From NCBI RefSeq assembly GCF_003408705.1, contig NZ_QAYL01000006.1:124001-188000 (forward strand): a stretch of DNA of 64,000 nucleotides, given 5' to 3'. The stretch is from Mycobacterium uberis. Its GTDB lineage: Bacteria > Actinomycetota > Actinomycetes > Mycobacteriales > Mycobacteriaceae. The notes beneath the pieces were generated by a model. It was not told the origin of the DNA. It saw nothing but the letters and a program-made list of their open reading frames with translations, and searched no databases. This document shows positions 31,089 to 43,849 of the stretch, piece after piece; positions within the stretch are counted from its first letter, which is position 1, and each line of letters opens with the position of its first letter. The position numbers were made by a program, and so were the translations under genes.

Positions 31089-31881
31089 ACAGTTCTGCTG
31101 CAGGTTTAGGCGTTGACGAAAGCCCGGGATGAACTTCGGCTCGCGGCTTAGATCGCGAGCATACGCACTCAGCGGCTTTGCCCTGAACGTCGTTTACACA
31201 GCACCACCACTGCGGTTAAACTTGGGGGACTTGATGTTTTCGTCGTCTGGGGCCCGCTAACGGTATACGGAATGTACTGCTCGGCGGTGGGCACGGTCGG
31301 TTGAGATAGCGTGCTGGCCCTCGGTTCCTTAATGGTTTGTTACGCACGACGGTGCTGATGGGCAAGCACATCGACAAGATCCCTTACGATTAACCAGCTC
31401 GGCATCGCGACGTTGCCGGTCCTGCTTGACGAGACACACGCTCGTGCGGTAGCATTGGAGAGAATTAGGAGAGTTCTTAGGTGCGGATTGTGGACGCCTG
31501 TAACAGTGGGAGCGATGCCACGGCCCGTATCGGGTATGGTAAGGACATTGTCTCGGCTAGTGAAGGTGCGGTGATGTCTCTGTCGGCAAAAACCCGACCA
31601 ACCGCCACCAGCGTTTCCGTTCTGGGCCAATGCGGTACGCCACGTTGACGAGGATGCAAGTCCGTAAGAGTGGTGAACTACTCTATCGTGGAACTTGCGA
31701 TCGGTTTTGTCCCGCACGCATTGTGAACTGCACGGGACATTGTAATGCACTGCCGAGCGCAGCGTAGGCGACTTTGAGTCGCATGACCAGTTAGCATACA
31801 GGGGATATATCGAGAGCCGAGCCAGAGTATGTCGTTTGCCACGCCGTAAACGCCTCCGGGACACAGAAAGGCTCACACCGT
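31089..31881. other. Non-coding or fully decayed stretch upstream of pcaA
   Basis: In this 790-base gap I see no recognisable protein. M. tuberculosis has small hypothetical genes here (Rv0471c and neighbour), and this may be their residue. A 178-codon open frame on the reverse strand (31340-31876) has low-complexity, basic text without motifs and looks like chance. GAAAGG, about 12 bases before the pcaA start, is a plausible ribosome-binding site. Confidence 0.5.
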
Positions 31882-33790
<1,909 letters not shown>

Positions 33791-33838
33791 GGCGCTCGTC
33801 ACCTTAGCAAGCACCGCGCCTCTAGGCCACATTCCATC

Positions 33839-34702
33839 TTAGTAAGTATAGAAACCCTGACCCGATTTTTTACCTAGCAGGCCCGCCTCAACCATACGCA
33901 GCAACAGTGGCGGCGGACTATAATGCGGTTCCTTAAATTCCTCGAACATTTTGTCCGCGATCAGTTTTAGGGTGTCCAAGCCAACAAGATCGGAGAGCCG
34001 CAGCGGACCCATTGGGTGCGACAGCCCGGCAACCACGGCCTTGTCGACATCTTCGATAGTGGCAAACCCAGCTTCAACCATCCTCATCGCCGACAGCAAA
34101 TACGGCACCAATAGTGCATTGACCACAAAGCCTGACCGGTCGGAACAACGCACCACTTGTTTGCCAAGTACTCCGCTGGCAAACTTCTCGGCGCGAGTGG
34201 CAGCGGCTTCATCGGTGACCAATGTGCTGACCAGTTCGACAAGAGGTAGTACCGGGACCGGATTGAAGAAATGCAGACCCAGAACGCGTTGCGGGTTCTT
34301 GGTAGCCGCAGCGATTTTCATGATCGGGATGCTAGAAGTGTTCGACGCAAGCACCGAGTCGGGATCGATAACGACTCTGTCGAGTTCGGCGAAGGCCTTA
34401 GCCTTGACGGACTCGTCCTCGACAATGGCCTCAATTACCAACTGGCGGTCGGCCAAGTCATTCAGATCTGTGGTGAAGGTCAGATTGTCCAGAGCCCGGT
34501 CGCGTTCGCACTCTGTTACCTTGCCCACGCTAACGCCACGTTCCAAGGACCTCATAATGCGGTTACGTCCTGCGATGATCAACGTGTCAGTGGTCTCAAA
34601 CACCGTCACGCCAACACCGGCGCGAACAATGACTTCGGCGATGCCCGACCCCATCTGCCCCGCCCCGACAACCCCGACTCGCTGGATCGCCGCATCACTC
34701 AC
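33839..34702 (-). CDS. fadB2: 3-hydroxybutyryl-CoA dehydrogenase FadB2
   Basis: This 287-residue NAD(P)-dependent 3-hydroxyacyl-CoA dehydrogenase is a stand-alone enzyme. The Rossmann loop is VGVVGAGQMGSGIAEV. The catalytic region has ASNTSSIPIMKIA and the His of LGLHFFNPVPVLPLVELV, then DRSGFVVNALLVPYLLSAMR and GLSHPMGPLRLSDLVGLDTL. The frame is open to 34750, but the family start is the GTG at 34702 (VSDAAIQRVG), preceded by GGAGAGGA. In M. tuberculosis it lies downstream of icl1, as here, where icl1 is dead. Confidence 0.95.
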   Translation of the reverse strand: MSDAAIQRVGVVGAGQMGSGIAEVIVRAGVGVTVFETTDTLIIAGRNRIMRSLERGVSVGKVTECERDRALDNLTFTTDLNDLADRQLVIEAIVEDESVKAKAFAELDRVVIDPDSVLASNTSSIPIMKIAAATKNPQRVLGLHFFNPVPVLPLVELVSTLVTDEAAATRAEKFASGVLGKQVVRCSDRSGFVVNALLVPYLLSAMRMVEAGFATIEDVDKAVVAGLSHPMGPLRLSDLVGLDTLKLIADKMFEEFKEPHYSPPPLLLRMVEAGLLGKKSGQGFYTY

Positions 34703-34911
34703 CGGTGTCCTCTCCAAAGTCGTATTGTCATGCACCGCAAGTATCCCCACTCAAGTAGGCTGAACTAGGCTTGAGCTGTCAAATTCACCTCGAGCCATCG
34801 AGAATAAAATCGCAAAAAGCATTAAAGTAGTATACCCGCTTCGCACTCAGCAGAACCCCGGTCATGCGGGAGATCACTCAGTCGGTTTCACCTCGCCTTC
34901 CCGGACTTACG

Positions 34912-35990
34912 CCCGCTCATCCTCGGTGGAACTTGCCGGAGCCGTCGTCGACGAATACGAATCAACCATAGTAGCGACGCGATCAAAGTAGCCGATGCCG
35001 ACCTTGCACTGATGATTGGTCCCGGTGTAGTCACACTCCTCAGCAGCTAACTCGCGCTCTTGTAACTCGACATAGACGGTAATCTGCTTGCGCAGCATAG
35101 TCATAAGTGAGATCGAACATCGAGTAGTTCAGTGCGTGAAAGCCAATCAGTGGAATGGACTGACACTTGAATCCCATTGCAATAAATTCCTTCTTGAACT
35201 TAGGAATGGCGCTGTCGTCAAGATGTTGCTTCAGTTGAACGACGACAAGCAGTTTCACGCCAGTATCTAGTCCGGATATGGAGTCCTTGACCACCTCAGA
35301 GAACTTTCGCGCGATATCAAGGTCCGGGGTGCTGGCCTCCACCCAAATCGAGTCGGCGAACGACGCATAGGCCTTCACCCACGCAATGCCGTCCTTGGTG
35401 TGATAGCAGCATTCCTTGGTGTGCTCACTGATGATGAACGGCTGGTAACGTTCGTCGACGTCGGAGGTTATCAGGGCGGCAGCTTCGGCGTCGGTACGGA
35501 CGATCACGACGGCAGGAACGTCCCACATATCGGCGGCCAGTCAGGCCGAGGTGAGCACGCGGTGTAGCTGCTGGGTAGGAATCAACACCTTGCCACCCAG
35601 GTGGCCACACTATCTTTCTCCGAGACCAGCTGCTCCTCCCAGTGCGAACCCCTGCGGCACTGAGTTGGCCAGGGACAAGCTCTGGTCGGCGTACGTGTGG
35701 TCGGACAAGTTGACGTCACTGGCGACCTGCTAACCCAACAGTCATAGATGGCCTTCAGGCTGGCGCGTACCTGCGGAACGGCAATGTTGCCGATCAGGGC
35801 ACCGAGCGCATTGACTCATTCCGGGTCGTGCAACTACTCCCATAACACCTCTGCGCCACAGCGGATCAGCGTGTTCTCCTCGACGACACTGCCCTGTAGG
35901 GCGACAATGCCAGCCGCGGTGTGGGTACACGTGATATCCTTTCAACGCTAAATTCATGTCCCAACCGTGCTGAATCTGATCGACGCCCTT
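34912..35990 (-). pseudogene. icl1: Decayed isocitrate lyase Icl1
   Basis: The reverse-strand fragments match Icl1 in order: VALQGSVVEENTL and VNALGALIGNIAV near 35,800-35,930; SHWEEQLVSEK near 35,640; ARTDAEAA-type text VIVRTDAEAAALITSDVDE near 35,500; AYASFADSIWVEASTPDL; and GFHALNYSMFDLTYDYA, AYVELQERELAAEE and GYFDRVATM. A segment of roughly 60 residues before SHWEEQL is missing, and the KKCGH active-site signature after SEK is destroyed. Several frameshifts are present. The glyoxylate shunt enzyme from this locus is lost. Confidence 0.9.
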
Positions 35991-36310
35991 AAAGTGTCAA
36001 CAATAGGCATTTGAGCTTCTTCTGTTAACGGCGTTTCTTGCCAAGTTGCTACTGCACTGCCAAAACCGGACCGTTGCCCAGCAGTGCCGACAGCTCAACA
36101 TTTATCTGGCATGCTAATTTGACCATAGCACAGCTCGCTCCCCCAGGTTCACCCCGTTTAACTTGTAAATTTCGGCTACGACTTCAGGCGATTTTCCGAA
36201 CCTTGCGGAAGAGTAAATCTACTCAACCGTTTCAGAAGTTACTGTTCAATAACCACAAATCAGCGGGTAAACCGAGTATTTGCCGGAAGCTTCCCGGCTT
36301 GCAACTTCAG

Positions 36311-37105
36311 TTACAGCGCGAAGATCGCGGCAACGGCTTTCGTCTCGTCACCAACAGCGTATGTGAGCGTTGTAACAGGGCGGTCGGCCAAGCCAGCGCC
36401 AAATTGATCGGTAGAGCCAGCCGAATGGACATGCGAGATAATCTCCAACTTGTCGCCCAGCGCAACCGGTGCCTCGTGTTCGATGGTGGTGCGCAGCGGC
36501 CCGTTGAGCAGCTCGGAATGGGATGCCAAATAATCTTCGATCACGCTCCAGTACACCGAATTATTCATGTGATCGAACAAGTCGATGTCGGTGACCCGCA
36601 CCGGGAACTCGTGGATTTCCGACGCGTCATCACGGCTACCCGGCTTCAAATAGCCCTTCCACCGCAAACGATCAACGGACGTAGTCTGGTATAGACCCGC
36701 CAAGAAGTCGTCCGCGATTCGCGCCGGAAGTCTAGTCTCCCGGTTGATATTAATCCAGAACGCCTCAGACTCGATGAGGCCACCCTTGCGCCCATCGATG
36801 CGGACGCGCATTTCACACCATCGGTTCGAAGTACCCGAACACCACCGCCGCAGTCGTAACATTTCCTGGAACTCAATCGGACGGATCAGGTCAACCATGG
36901 TGCGGCGCACAATCCACAGCGGATGGGTCTCCTCAAACCCCATCTCGCGCAGTTGGTCCTGACCGATGTCTTGGATATGTCGGGCACCGGCGTCCAATCG
37001 TAGCCGACCAGTGCGGTTGATGTCCCCGACACGAAGCGGCCATTCGCGATCAAACACATTAGGATGGCCTTCGGGAACTGGCATCATTATTTTGTCCAGG
37101 CTCAC
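36311..37105 (-). CDS. Acyl-ACP thioesterase family protein (Rv0466 ortholog)
   Basis: This 264-residue protein is a tandem-hotdog thioesterase of the acyl-ACP thioesterase family. The first hotdog shows DREWPLRVGDINRTGRLRLD and RHIQDIGQDQLREMGFEE. The second has FPVRVTDIDLFDHMNNSVYW, where the Asp/His/Asn cluster is the usual active-site region, then IEHEAPVALGDKLEIISHVH. The frame is open to 37138, but the start aligned with M. tuberculosis is the GTG at 37105 (VSLDKIMMPVPEG), giving the same length of 264. It is intact between dead icl1 and dead ramB. Confidence 0.9.
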   Translation of the reverse strand: MSLDKIMMPVPEGHPNVFDREWPLRVGDINRTGRLRLDAGARHIQDIGQDQLREMGFEETHPLWIVRRTMVDLIRPIEFQEMLRLRRWCSGTSNRWCEMRVRIDGRKGGLIESEAFWININRETRLPARIADDFLAGLYQTTSVDRLRWKGYLKPGSRDDASEIHEFPVRVTDIDLFDHMNNSVYWSVIEDYLASHSELLNGPLRTTIEHEAPVALGDKLEIISHVHSAGSTDQFGAGLADRPVTTLTYAVGDETKAVAAIFAL

Positions 37106-37269
37106 GGCATCAGGCCCCCACTTCGTACTCGTCCACACCCCAGGTTTAGCCCGGGTCCCCGCCTTAAATCATGCCAAAGGACGTCTGTCAAATACCAATT
37201 GAACATGAAGCACGATCCGGGTGCGAACTCTACAAATGCCCTCTTCACAACAACGGGTAACTGAATTGG

Positions 37270-38675
37270 GTGCCTAAGACGTTTGTCGGCCCGCACGTTC
37301 GCCAATTGCGTAGTGAGCGCGGATTCAGTCAGGACGAACTGGTTCAGATACTGGATACCGCGTTATCTTATCTCAATCGGATCGAACACGACATCCACCC
37401 GTTAACGGTGGGTGTATTGCTGTAAATCGCCAAGGTGCTCGGTGTGGACGAGACCTTCTTCGTCCCAAACGAAGACATCCGGCTGGCGGCCGAGCTGTGT
37501 GAGGTGACGATGGACCGCGATCTAGACATCGGCATCGACCCGCGCGAAGTCGTCGAAATAGTCAGTGCCCATCCGGGCCTCGCCCGCGTGGTGGTCAAAC
37601 TGCACCGACGCTATCGACTCACCACTGCACAGCTGACCATCGCGACCGATCAACGTTTCTCCGGCGACAGCGGTTCAATCACCATGCTGCACAAAGAAGT
37701 CCGTGACTACTTCTATCAACGCCAGAACTAACCACACGAGCTGGACACCACGACTGAAGACCTGTCGACCCAGATTCGGCTGCATCACAGCGGCTGGGCT
37801 CGGGGGCTCACTGAGGCCGAAAGAGTACACATCACCAGGCGGATCGATCTCGATGACAACGTGTTGCACCGCAGCGGCCTCACGCTATCAAAACCAACAA
37901 GAACCCCATCGTTGGATTAGCAGGTGCTCAAGATGGCCGCACAATTAGTGTATCTCGAGTTCGGTGATCTGATCGCCAGCTTGGTTGCCGAAAGCAAATT
38001 CACCAGCGACTAGTCGCAATATCCTGCCCCAGATCGGGTTAGCCAATTACTTCATCGCAGCCGCGGTGCTGCCCTATTGCCAGTTTCACGACCTGGCAGA
38101 GAACTCCCGCTACGACGTCGAACGGCTGTGGGTGTTCTACTCAGTGAGCTACGAAACCATTGAGCATCGGCTTTCGGCACTGAAGCTACCGTCGATACGG
38201 AACGTGCCCTTTTCGCTCGTCCGGATCGACCAAGTCAGAAACATGTCAAAACATCTAGTCGGCCAACGTTTTTAACGTATCCTGCAGCGGCGACACTTAC
38301 CCGCTGTGGAACGTCTACAAACGTTCCGCCAACCCAGACAAGATCTTGGTGCAAATCGGCGATGCACTCGAAGTGCATAACTACATGTGGGTGGCCCGAA
38401 CCGTCAGGCGCCGAGCCACCCGGTATGGTCAACCCAGTAAAGTCTTCGTGATCGGGCTAGGTTGCGAACTTTGTCAGGCACATCGGCTCGTCTACTCGGA
38501 AGGACTCGACTTGTCAGAAGACCTAGGTAACTTGGGAAATATCGCCACATCAACCGGCGAAGGTTGTCGTGTCCGCGAACATGAAAACTGTCCGGAGCGG
38601 ATGTTCCCCGCTTTAGGGCGGGCACTCGATCTCGACGCACACCGCAGCACGATCTCCCCGTACCTGGTGAAGTAA
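37270..38675 (+). pseudogene. ramB: Decayed regulator of acetate metabolism RamB
   Basis: From the GTG at 37270 one can read VPKTFVGPHVRQLRSERGF, an XRE helix-turn-helix (YLNRIEHDIHPLTVGVLL) and then an in-frame stop where Arg is expected. Later pieces are HPGLARVVVKLHRRYRLTTA, VRDYFYQRQN, MAAQLVYLEFGDLIASLVAE, YDVERLWVFYSVSYETIEHR, the Cys-rich RamB C-terminus IGLGCELCQAHRLVYSEGLD and RALDLDAHRSTISPYLVK. Stops and frameshifts are scattered throughout. In mycobacteria RamB represses icl1, which is also dead here. Confidence 0.9.
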
Positions 38676-38677
38676 AC

Positions 38678-39250
38678 GTGAGCAGCGGTACTGACACCGG
38701 CCCGGTCGGTCACATCCCATCGGGTGGCCTGCGCCAGCTGGGACCAATCAACTGGATTATCGCCAAGTTGGCCGCACGCTCGCTTTGTGCACCCGAGATG
38801 CATCTATTCACCATCTTGGGGCAGCGCCAGGTACTGTTCTGGACATGGCTGGCTTATGGCGGCCAATTACTGTCGGGAAAACTGCCCCGCGTCGATACCG
38901 AGTTGGTGATCCTGCGGGTCGCGCATCTGCGCGCTTGCGAATACGAGCTGCAACACCATCGCGGCATGGCCCGTAAAAAAGGTCTGGATGCGAACATGCA
39001 AGCCATGGTTTTTGCTTGGCCTGACGTTCACGTTCCAGCAGGCGGCGGGTTGAGCGTCCGGCAACAGGCCCTGCTGGCCGCGACAGACGAGTTCATCAAG
39101 GACCGAAAGATCACTAACGGTAGCTGGCAGCAGCTGGCAACTCACCTAGATCGACATCAACTTATCGAATTCTGCATGCTGATAAGCCACTACGACGGAC
39201 TCGCAGCAACGATATCCAGTCTCGACATACCTCTAGACAACCCACGCTAG
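38678..39250 (+). CDS. AhpD/carboxymuconolactone decarboxylase-like protein (Rv0464c ortholog)
   Basis: This 190-residue protein has the AhpD-like all-helical fold. The signature segment is LRACEYELQHHRGMARKKGL, with a single Cys and the paired His; the classical CxxC of AhpD is not complete. It may act in peroxide reduction or as a decarboxylase-like enzyme, but the substrate is unknown. The GTG start at 38678 comes two bases after the ramB stop. The length equals the M. tuberculosis protein. Confidence 0.87.
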   Translation: MSSGTDTGPVGHIPSGGLRQLGPINWIIAKLAARSLCAPEMHLFTILGQRQVLFWTWLAYGGQLLSGKLPRVDTELVILRVAHLRACEYELQHHRGMARKKGLDANMQAMVFAWPDVHVPAGGGLSVRQQALLAATDEFIKDRKITNGSWQQLATHLDRHQLIEFCMLISHYDGLAATISSLDIPLDNPR

Positions 39251-39462
39251 TCTTGACAGACAGACGTTAGCACGCACAGCGAACGGTAGCCCACCGACAG
39301 GATTTAAACACTTGCTGACCGTCGTGGTGTTGTCTCCAGTCGAAGTAGCCATTAAAACAACATAGCACCTAGCTGGTAGCCGCCCCGCCGATGACGTCCA
39401 CCACGGTCTCGGGGATGTCGCTGCGAATCAATCGGCTTCCTCCAGTCAAGGTTGACTGCTGC
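39251..39462. other. Short intergenic region, possible Rv0463 residue
   Basis: M. tuberculosis has the 97-residue membrane protein Rv0463 between lpdC and Rv0464c. Here only about 210 bases remain, with a short readable reverse-strand piece (IRSDIPETVVDVIGGAATS) ending in a stop near 39,370. I cannot confirm which gene it came from. Confidence 0.35.
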
Positions 39463-40857
39463 TCAGAAGTTGATCATATGACCGATCAGGCCATGAAAGC
39501 ACTCCTGCAGTGCTTCCGACATCGTCGGATGCGTATGCACGTTGCGTGCTAATTCGTTGGCCGTCAAATCCCATTTCTGCGCGAGCGTGAGCTCCGGCAA
39601 CAGCTCGGACACGTCATGTCCGATCATATGTCCGCCTAACATCTCCCCATACTTGGCGTCCGCAACGAGCTTGACGAAACCGCTGGGGTCACTCACGCCA
39701 TGCGCTTTCGCATTGGCGGTGAACGGGAACTTGGCGACTACAACATCATAACCTTCGTCTCGGGCCTGCTGCTCAGTCAGCCCGAAACTGGCCACATTCG
39801 GCTGACAAAACGTCGCACGCGGCATCATGCGGTAGTCACCGAGCGCCGAAGTCTCCACGCCAGCGATGGTCTCTGCCGCAACCAACCCTTGGGCTTCGGC
39901 AACGTGGGCTAGTTGCAGTTTCCCGGTGACATCGCCGATGGCGTAGATATGAGAAACAGTGGTTTGCATATAGTCACCGACACCGATGGCCTTGCCGTCG
40001 GTCAAAGTGACCCCGGCCTTGTCGAGTCCGTAGCCGTCGACGTTAGGCGCAAACCCGATAGCCTGCAATACCTTATCGGCTTTGAGTTCTTGGGATTGTC
40101 CGTCCTTTTTGACGGCCACCAAGACATGCGAACCGTTGTCGGAGATGGACTCCACTTTGGTTCCGGTTAGTATCTTGATACCCAGCTTCTTGAACTGCTT
40201 CTCGATCTCCTTAGACACCTCGGCATCCTCGTTGGGCAGCACACGCGGCAGGAATTCTACGATCGTCACATCGACACCGTAGTTCTTCAGGACGTAACCG
40301 AATTCCATACCGACGGCCCCGGCGCCGGTGATGATGATCGAGTCGGGCAACTCTCGGGACAGGATCTGTTCCTCGTAGGTCACCACGTCGGCCGATAGCG
40401 AGGTACCGGGCACCAGCCGAGTACTGCTGCCAGTGGCGATGATGGCATTGTTGAACGTGACCGTTTCGATGCCACCGTCGTTGAGTTCAACGGACAACGT
40501 GTTGGCATCGGTGAATCTGCCGTAGCCGTGTATCTCGGTGATCTTGTTTTTCTTCATCAGGAAGTGCACGCCGGCGACGCGGCCCTCGGACACCTTGCGG
40601 CTACGCGCGTAGGCTATCCCGTAGTCGAAGCTGACGTCGCCACTGATACCAAAATTTTTCGCGTCTTTGGTGAAGATGTGCACGAGTTCGGCATTGCGTA
40701 ATAATGCCTTAGACGGAATGCAACCAACGTTAAGGCAGACCCCACCCCAGTATTTGGGTTCGACCACCGCAGTACCCAAGCCAAGCTGTGAGGCACGAAT
40801 GGCAGCGACATATCCACCCGGACCGGCTCCGAGCACAACGACATCATAATGACTCAC
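39463..40857 (-). CDS. lpdC: Dihydrolipoamide dehydrogenase LpdC
   Basis: This FAD flavoprotein (464 residues) is the E3 component of the pyruvate and branched-chain 2-oxoacid dehydrogenase complexes, and in mycobacteria also of the peroxynitrite reductase/peroxidase system with SucB, AhpD and AhpC. The FAD loop is [19 protein letters not shown] and the redox disulfide is in [16 protein letters not shown] (Cys41/Cys46). The NAD loop is [17 protein letters not shown], and the active-site His-Glu pair is in [19 protein letters not shown]. The frame opens at 40878, but the GTG at 40857 ([10 protein letters not shown]) gives the M. tuberculosis length. Confidence 0.97.
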   Translation of the reverse strand: MSHYDVVVLGAGPGGYVAAIRASQLGLGTAVVEPKYWGGVCLNVGCIPSKALLRNAELVHIFTKDAKNFGISGDVSFDYGIAYARSRKVSEGRVAGVHFLMKKNKITEIHGYGRFTDANTLSVELNDGGIETVTFNNAIIATGSSTRLVPGTSLSADVVTYEEQILSRELPDSIIITGAGAVGMEFGYVLKNYGVDVTIVEFLPRVLPNEDAEVSKEIEKQFKKLGIKILTGTKVESISDNGSHVLVAVKKDGQSQELKADKVLQAIGFAPNVDGYGLDKAGVTLTDGKAIGVGDYMQTTVSHIYAIGDVTGKLQLAHVAEAQGLVAAETIAGVETSALGDYRMMPRATFCQPNVASFGLTEQQARDEGYDVVVAKFPFTANAKAHGVSDPSGFVKLVADAKYGEMLGGHMIGHDVSELLPELTLAQKWDLTANELARNVHTHPTMSEALQECFHGLIGHMINF

Positions 40858-40943
40858 GGCCACTACCCTAGCGGCCAACTAAACGATAGCCCCAAAATGG
40901 GTCACGCGCCAATGCGAACACGCAAACCGAGATCATCGGGACA

Positions 40944-41680
40944 TCAACACCCACCAACCCGTTTGCAGCAGTAGTAGCCGTAGAGAAGCACCGCCGCAGC
41001 GACAGAGACAAACAGCCCCGACATCACCCCGAGCGTCAATACTGCGATCAGCGGCTTGTCGGGTGCCATCGCCAGCATCACGCCTTTCACGGTGCACCCG
41101 ACAACATAGATACCGACGCTGCCATATTGATTATATAACACCATCAATAAAAAATTCTAGGGTGAGCTCGACATCCGCAGGCGGCGATGCATACACCGAG
41201 GACTGCCAAAACCAATTTCCATCACTTCAGATACTGGTATCGACCGGGCGCCGTGGTCAGTACGGCAGCCGACTCGGCCGCTAAATACTCGTCGCCTGCT
41301 GCCGGGTCAGACTTCTCTGACCTGACGGCGAATGACAGCGGGTACTAACCACTAAATTACCAAAATCTAGCACTAACTACGGCCGACTCATCACCGATGC
41401 AGAAATCCAGGACAAACGGTTCGGTTCCTGGACTAAGCTCGAGATCTTGGCCGACGTTTTTATCAGCCACAAGACGCCACTTCGATAGCAACGAGCACAC
41501 AAAACCACCCTGACGCCAACGCGAGGATGAACCTGCCCAGGATCGTTACCCAACGATGCCCGGAAAACAGAATCAGCGGCAGACCGGTCACACGAGGAAT
41601 CCCGACCATCAGAGCAATGGCGGCGTCGGGCCGGATCTTCTGATGAACCAACACGGTGCACGCTAACCCCGCAAGCAGCT
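40944..41680 (-). pseudogene. Decayed small membrane protein gene(s) (Rv0460/Rv0461 region)
   Basis: Hydrophobic reverse-strand fragments include APDKPLIAVLTLGVMSGLFV and VAAAVLLYGYYC (40,950-41,090), and further on KIRPDAAIALMVGIPRVTGL followed by WVTILGRFILALASGWFCVL (41,470-41,640). They are broken by stops and frame changes. By position these are the membrane proteins Rv0461 and perhaps Rv0460, but I recognise them mainly by synteny. Confidence 0.5.
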
Positions 41681-41769
41681 AGGGGAGCGGAAAGGTAACC
41701 TCGGTAACGACCTTACTGCTGTTACCAATGACCTATACGGCATGTTCCCGACACAACTGCATGCTTCAA

Positions 41770-42115
41770 GTCCACCACCTGGCCGCGACTGAGGAACCGC
41801 ACGCCCTTCGGCTTTTCCAAACCGAACCCACCATCACGGCCCTGGACCACGTCGATGACCAGCTAAGCGCGTTCTTCTCCTTAGAGAATGGGCCTGGTAC
41901 TTCGTGCCCAAAATCCACACCGGGACTCCTTCGCCGATGACGAAATCGGCAAGTTGGTAGCACATCAGCGATATTCCGTCGCAGCAGCCACCGTACTGGT
42001 GAAACAGCACCGGAACATGCTGGTCCTATAATCTGACCAGTAGCGCAGCAGTGGCTACCGTGATGACGACAAGCCGCTGAAGGCGTCGGTAGGGCACCCT
42101 GGGAGGCAACCATCA
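41770..42115 (-). pseudogene. Decayed DUF779 gene (Rv0459 remnant)
   Basis: The reverse strand carries VLFHQYGGCCDGISLMCYQL and ADFVIGEGVPVWILGTKY, matching the Cys-rich DUF779 family. The frame then breaks before an ending that continues toward Rv0460. In M. tuberculosis the gene is just downstream of the aldehyde dehydrogenase Rv0458, the same order as here. Confidence 0.72.
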
Positions 42116-42124
42116 GAAGAATCC

Positions 42125-43665
42125 TCGATCAGAAAAAATCCCAGCGCCTTGTCTGAATGAGATACCAGCAGGTTTTGATCCGCTAGTAGTGATCAAGCAT
42201 CATCTCATGGGTTTCCCAGCCGAAATAGGACTGCTTGCAACCGCAGAAAGCCGTGTAGGTGCGGATAGAAATTATAGTAGTTAATTCACATCCGGCCGGC
42301 CTGAATATCCTGGGCAGCCTGGTATACGTATAGTGCCATCTCGGCTCCATACATCAGCACCGAGACCATAAAATGATGTCGTTGGCAATATTGATCGCGT
42401 CGTCATGATCAGCAAACGGTTACAACGCAACCGTCGGCCCAAAGACTTCCTCCTGTAAGACCCACATCTTATTGTTGCCGGCAAAGATCGTCGGCTGCAC
42501 GTAAAACCCGTCTGCCAGGTCCCCACCCAGATCGGCACACTCGCCACCGGTGGATTAGGACGGCTTCCTCGTCCTCGCCGATCTGGATGTAAGACAACAC
42601 TTTCTCTTCTCCAGCTGATCGGGGCAAGCCTGAGAATCCAGCATTATCTCGGTGTCCAGCAGATCGCCCTGCCGGAACGCTTTGGTTCGTATCGCCGTCA
42701 GTTCCAAGAACTCATAGTAAATATCAGCCTGAATCAGGTTGCGCGATAGGCAAGTGCACACTTCACCATGGTGGAGGGTGAACATGGTGAATCCCTCGAG
42801 CACCTTAGTGTTAGAAGTTGTCGTGGACGGCCAGCACCTCGGAGGAGAAGATGCTGGGGTTCTTGTAACCGAATTCCAGGCTGACCGGGACCAGACTCTG
42901 CGAAACATACTGCATGATCAGTCATCCGGTGGTGGCCTCCCCGATGAAGGCCACCTTGGCGATCCAGTCGCTGAATGCCAGCGGCTTGCTAGCTTCGGCA
43001 CCGAAGCCGTTTACGACATTGACCACACCCGGCGACAACAAGTCACCGATGAGTGACAAGAGGTAGAGCATTGACGCCGGTGTCTGTTCGGCCGATTTGA
43101 GCATCACCGCATTGCCGGCCGCCAACGCCGGTACCAGTTCCCAGGAGCCCAAAAAATGAGGAAGTTCCACTGAATAATCCGCTCCAACAAGCCGAACAGC
43201 TCGTGGAAACGGTAGGCTGCAGTGTCCTAGTCGATTTGCGACAGCTGGCCTTCCTGGTCATGGATGGCGCAAGAAAAATACCAGAAATGTTCTGCTGCCA
43301 AAGGGATGTCGGCGGTCAGTGTCTCCCGGGTCGGTTTGCCGGTATCCTAGGATTCAGCCAGTGTCAACGCGGTTGTGTGTTCCTCGATGTGATCGGCGAT
43401 CTTGTTCAGGACCACTGCCCATTCGACAGGGGCGGTCTTACTCCAGGACGACGTCACGGCATGCGCAGTGTCTAGCGTCTTTTCGATGTCGGTCTCGTCA
43501 GATTGAGCTACCTCGCAAAACGTCTGGCTGGTAACCAGTGTCGAATTCTCGAAATAACGGCCTTCGGCGGACGCCATCCACTGGCTTCCAATGAAGTTAC
43601 CGTACCGGGATTCATACGACATTGACGTCCCCGCGGAAACCGGACGTGGGAAGATAGTAATTGGC
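42125..43665 (-). pseudogene. Decayed aldehyde dehydrogenase (Rv0458 remnant)
   Basis: Ordered reverse-strand fragments are [92 protein letters not shown], the catalytic-Cys segment [17 protein letters not shown] and [20 protein letters not shown], and GLGADVWSRDG. Stops and frameshifts separate them. The start overlaps what would be MTVFSRP-type text ([15 protein letters not shown]). Confidence 0.88.
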
Positions 43666-43849
43666 TCGGCTCCTCGTTCGACCTGCATTACCAAATTTCA
43701 CCACCCAAGATGTAATCCAATTCACACTAATGTCGACGCTGCAATGTCCTCCATAATTTCAGGCACTATGCCAGCAACCCCCGAGGACTGCGGCGATGCA
43801 CCACGCTCGCGAATTATCGCGCCGACTTTTCTCAAGTGAGACGTACTGA

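Noticed and set aside
31340..31876. 178-codon open frame on the reverse strand upstream of pcaA
   Set aside because: It has basic, Ser/Arg-rich text without motifs and lies in a decayed interval; no family resemblance. It looks like a chance frame.
33951..34763. 270-codon open frame antisense to fadB2
   Set aside because: A shadow of the fadB2 coding sequence; the composition is Ser/Thr-rich without motifs.
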